Shown here in pieces: positions 55,847 to 57,484 of a stretch of DNA of 57,484 nt. The position numbers were made by a program, and so were the translations under genes. Positions within the stretch are counted from its first letter, which is position 1. Each line of letters starts with the position of its first letter. Origin of the DNA: Eubacterium sp. (GTDB lineage: Bacteria > Bacillota > Clostridia > Lachnospirales > Lachnospiraceae); assembly GCA_003486385.1 (NCBI GenBank), contig DNFT01000051.1:1-57484 (forward strand), given 5' to 3'. Under the pieces are notes generated by a model, which saw nothing but the letters and a program-made list of their open reading frames with translations, was not told the origin of the DNA and did not search any database.

Positions 55847-55886
55847 AAAACACTTGTTTATATAATAACCTCAAAACATTTGTTTT
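55847..55886 (-). promoter_or_regulatory. Promoter with two LexA-like boxes upstream of the ruvAB operon
   Basis: Two 14-base sites, AAAACACTTGTTTA (55847-55860) and AAAACATTTGTTTT (55873-55886), centres 26 bases apart. Both have the AAAAC-N4-GTTTW core, close to the Bacillus-type SOS box CGAACRNRYGTTCG. The second forms the perfect palindrome CAAAACATTTGTTTTG. They surround a -35/-10 pair (TTGCAA-18-TATTAT, reading leftward), an arrangement well suited to a repressor. Confidence 0.55.
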
Positions 55887-55959
55887 GCAACTATGGGATT
55901 TAAAAAACTGTTATTTAATTCGACTTGCATTCAAAAATTATAATGCAATCTGATATGTT

Positions 55960-56571
55960 CTATAAATGCTTTTGAACCTTAGCGTACACAAGCCCTGCCA
56001 AAATACCCACAAACACCCCTGCCGCAATGCCGGTCACAATCAGTGCCGGAAAATAACAGAACATCCCCACATTCTCAAATATAATCATCGCCACAAGCAC
56101 CTGTCCCAGATTATGCGCCACGCCCCCCGCAAGGCTTATACCCACCATCGAAAAACGCCCGCTCTTTTTCAACAGGCTCATGACAAGTATACTTAGCGCC
56201 GCTCCCGCAAGCGAAAATACCGCGGCAGTCATGTTCCCAAACAGGCTGTTCACAGCTATTATCCGGACAAGGCTCACAAGCGCCGCACTCCCAAATCCGT
56301 ATCCCATAAGCACAAAAAGTATGACACAGTTGGCAAGCCCGAGCTTCATGCCCGGCAGCAGCCCCGGTATCACTATAAAGCTCTCTATGTAACCCATCAC
56401 GATTGCCACTGCAGTGAACATGCCGCAGAAGGCGACGCTGCGTGTGCTATGTGGACGATTATTTTTGGTCGCTTCAGTGTTACCATTATCACCTTTCGTC
56501 CGCTTATCACCTTCCGGCTCTCTGTAACCTGCCGGAGCCGCTTTTTGTCCATCATTGTGCAACGCCGTCAT
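55960..56571 (-). CDS. Gx transporter family membrane protein
   Basis: A polytopic membrane protein of the Gx_transp family (203 residues), an ECF-like transporter family often annotated as heptaprenyl diphosphate synthase component I. The first 40 residues are a hydrophilic, probably cytoplasmic tail (DNGQKAAPAGYREPEGDKRTK-like). About five to six helices follow (AFCGMFTAVAIVMGYIESFI, LGLANCVILFVLMGYGFG, LAGAALSILVMSLL, LVAMIIFENVGMFCYFPALIV, GILAGLVYAKV). It overlaps the NusG-domain-II gene by 20 bases on the same strand, so the two are probably co-translated and co-functional. The transported substrate is unknown. Confidence 0.88.
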   Translation of the reverse strand: MTALHNDGQKAAPAGYREPEGDKRTKGDNGNTEATKNNRPHSTRSVAFCGMFTAVAIVMGYIESFIVIPGLLPGMKLGLANCVILFVLMGYGFGSAALVSLVRIIAVNSLFGNMTAAVFSLAGAALSILVMSLLKKSGRFSMVGISLAGGVAHNLGQVLVAMIIFENVGMFCYFPALIVTGIAAGVFVGILAGLVYAKVQKHL

Positions 56572-56950
56572 ACTCGCTCTTTCCCCCTTTAATCGTCACC
56601 ATGGTCTTATTCGGCAGACATATAATCGTCTGTCCCGACCTGCTTATCTTCCCCTGCGATACACACAGCTTGTCCGGGCAGACCGCCTCCTCCATCCATA
56701 CCTCCCCATCTGTGATGACCACCTTGTTGTGACCATCTATGTCTATCTCCCTTCTTTCTGCCTGCTGATTTTCCCCCACCAGCAGGCCGCTGTAATATTC
56801 CTCTCCATCTACAGTTACAACCACCATCAGTCCATCCCGGCTCCCATTCCTCTGCACAAAAAAAATGGCACACCAAATGCACAGAGCTGCCAGGAGAAGC
56901 CCTGTGCACAGGAGTAAGTCATTTCTGTTAATTGTTGATAGCTTTTTCAT
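56552..56950 (-). CDS. NusG domain II-containing exported protein
   Basis: A 132-residue protein with one N-terminal membrane helix (about 12-31, LLLCTGLLLAALCIWCAIFF) and an extracytoplasmic domain of the NusG-II (DUF1312) fold: VTVDGEEYYSG, REIDIDGHNKVVITDGEVWMEEAVCPDKLCVSQG, ISRSGQTIICLPNKTMVTIKG. The pair CPDKLC and the pattern GxI..xGxxIICLPN are diagnostic. In other Firmicutes it pairs with Gx transporters in loci tied to flavin- or quinone-linked extracellular redox. Here the only neighbour is the Gx protein (20-base overlap). The upstream region is a 21-bp tandem repeat array, so its leader is unusual. Confidence 0.85.
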   Translation of the reverse strand: MKKLSTINRNDLLLCTGLLLAALCIWCAIFFVQRNGSRDGLMVVVTVDGEEYYSGLLVGENQQAERREIDIDGHNKVVITDGEVWMEEAVCPDKLCVSQGKISRSGQTIICLPNKTMVTIKGGKSEYDGVAQ

Positions 56951-56975
56951 TTTGTTCCAATCTTTATTTTATGTG

Positions 56976-57100
56976 TCATTGCTTACTTTTTGGAGGGCAT
57001 TGCTTACTTTTTACGGAGCATTGCTTACTTTTTACGGAGCATTGCTTACTTTTTACGGAGCATTGCTTACTTTTTTCTGAGCATTTCTTACTTTTCTGAA
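56976..57100. repeat. 21-bp tandem repeat, six copies, upstream of the NusG-II gene
   Basis: Units of 21 bases start at 56976, 56997, 57018, 57039, 57060 and (20 bases) 57081. Three central copies are identical, with core GCATTGCTTACTTTTT then ACGGA; the outer ones vary. On the minus strand each central copy contains ATGCTCCGTAAAAAGTAA, a 5-codon frame (MLRKK-stop). The other bases between 56951 and 57237 show only AT-rich DNA. Confidence 0.9.
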
Positions 57101-57237
57101 GTCCTGTTCCACAACTGCTTTCATGCTATTTAATCATTTTACCACACCTAAAAAAAACTTGCCATTACATTTTTCTCTCAAAAATATGATATTAGAATAA
57201 AAAGGTATTTTGCCATCCACGATAAGACCTCACAGCA

Positions 57238-57279
57238 AAAAGGCTCCCATACCGGAAAACCGGTATGAGAGCCTTTTAA
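57238..57279 (-). terminator. Terminator of the flagellin gene
   Basis: An 18-base-pair stem, AAAAGGCTCCCATACCGG (57239-57256) with CCGGTATGAGAGCCTTTT (57261-57278), one mismatch. On the minus strand it is followed by TTTTT. It lies about 65 bases after the flagellin stop codon. Confidence 0.9.
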
Positions 57280-57343
57280 AGCTTATGCTGCTGTTCCGTG
57301 CGGAATAATCATTCCGTCGGAAGCAGATAATATCAAACAGGAA

Positions 57344-57484
57344 TTAGCCGAGTAAGGAGAGAACTCCCTGTGTAGCCTGGTTAGCCTGTGCAAGCATAGA
57401 CTGTCCAGCCTGAGCAAGAATGTTGTTCTTGCTGTACTCAACCATCTCCTCAGCCATATCGACATCACGGATACGTGACTCAGC
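57344..57484 (-). CDS. Flagellin, C-terminal 46 residues (cut by window edge)
   Basis: The conserved C-terminal D0/D1 helix of flagellin. The reading is AESRIRDVDMAEEMVEYSK then NNILAQAGQSMLAQANQ, ending VLSLLG-stop. This segment is buried in the filament and recognised for export and assembly. The typical ESRIRDxDMAEExVxYxxxxI(L) signature is complete. It shows that the host is, or recently was, flagellated. The bulk of the gene lies beyond the right edge. A strong terminator follows at 57238-57279. Confidence 0.95.
   Translation of the reverse strand, partial: AESRIRDVDMAEEMVEYSKNNILAQAGQSMLAQANQATQGVLSLLG

Noticed and set aside
56865..57080. Plus-strand frame with LLTFYGA heptad repeats
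   Set aside because: A product of the 21-bp repeat being divisible by three; no start context, and the N-terminal part overlaps the NusG-II gene antisense.
56976..57100. CRISPR array
   Set aside because: Units are directly adjacent with no spacers and no cas genes nearby; the same holds for the 13-bp array at 10352.

Overview
The window comes from a low-to-mid GC Gram-positive bacterium, most likely a flagellated Lachnospiraceae (Clostridia). Supporting signs are strong AGGAGG-type ribosome sites, the gene order pta-ackA-yceD-rpmF-plsX-acpP-rnc-smc-ftsY, DUF4317, PFL/UPF0210 and TmcAL genes, a cytoplasmic GH43 sugar locus, and a flagellin C-terminus at the right edge that looks like those of Lachnospiraceae. 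The genus cannot be fixed from the sequence. Most genes lie on the minus strand.

Layout, left to right. 1-1.9 kb: rpsP (edge), ffh, ylxM. 1.9-21.3 kb: an accessory stretch that separates ylxM from ftsY, which in most Firmicutes are adjacent. It holds a candidate type I toxin-antitoxin locus, a small membrane protein, an NhaC antiporter, a plus-strand block (nitroreductase, DUF2500, short-chain dehydrogenase, SnoaL-like), a purine permease, a dihydrouridine synthase, an ABC-F ATPase, a pentose module (isomerase, xylulokinase, GH43), a Ktr-type potassium uptake pair and threonine ammonia-lyase. 21.4-31.4 kb: ftsY, smc, rnc, acpP, plsX, rpmF, yceD, ackA, pta (secretion, chromosome segregation, fatty acid synthesis, acetate fermentation). 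31.5-45.6 kb: class B sortase, tmcAL (plus), DUF4317, PFL, ACT, a WalJ-like hydrolase, a diguanylate cyclase, an FtsA-like protein, coaE, polA and a small zinc-finger membrane protein. 45.8 kb: tRNA-Leu(CAA). 46.1-52.5 kb: NUDIX, a natural SEDS glycosyltransferase/class B PBP fusion, a U32 peptidase and zapA. 52.6-55.8 kb: trmO-ruvB-ruvA and an unknown gene behind a promoter with two LexA-like boxes. 56-57 kb: Gx transporter and NusG-domain-II genes, a 21-bp tandem repeat, then flagellin.

The strongest new observation is at 2.19-2.68 kb. A 28-codon single-helix peptide gene with its own promoter lies about 0.3 kb upstream of a promoter-terminator unit (about 150 nt) on the same strand. The predicted 5' end of that RNA is complementary, in three ordered blocks, to the peptide's ribosome site, start codon and early codons. 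This is the expected layout of a type I toxin with an adjacent trans-acting antisense RNA. A second theme is a G/C-rich palindromic repeat family based on GGGACAGGGGTC. One copy is expanded into tandem repeats beside GH43, one is a near-perfect 29-bp inverted repeat after the tRNA, and one half-copy lies in frame inside the PBP coding region. Third, several genes and 5' regions carry short tandem repeats or low-complexity inserts (dus, ABC-F, U32, upstream of the NusG-II gene).

All calls rest on reading the sequence and on family knowledge. No database search or folding program was run.
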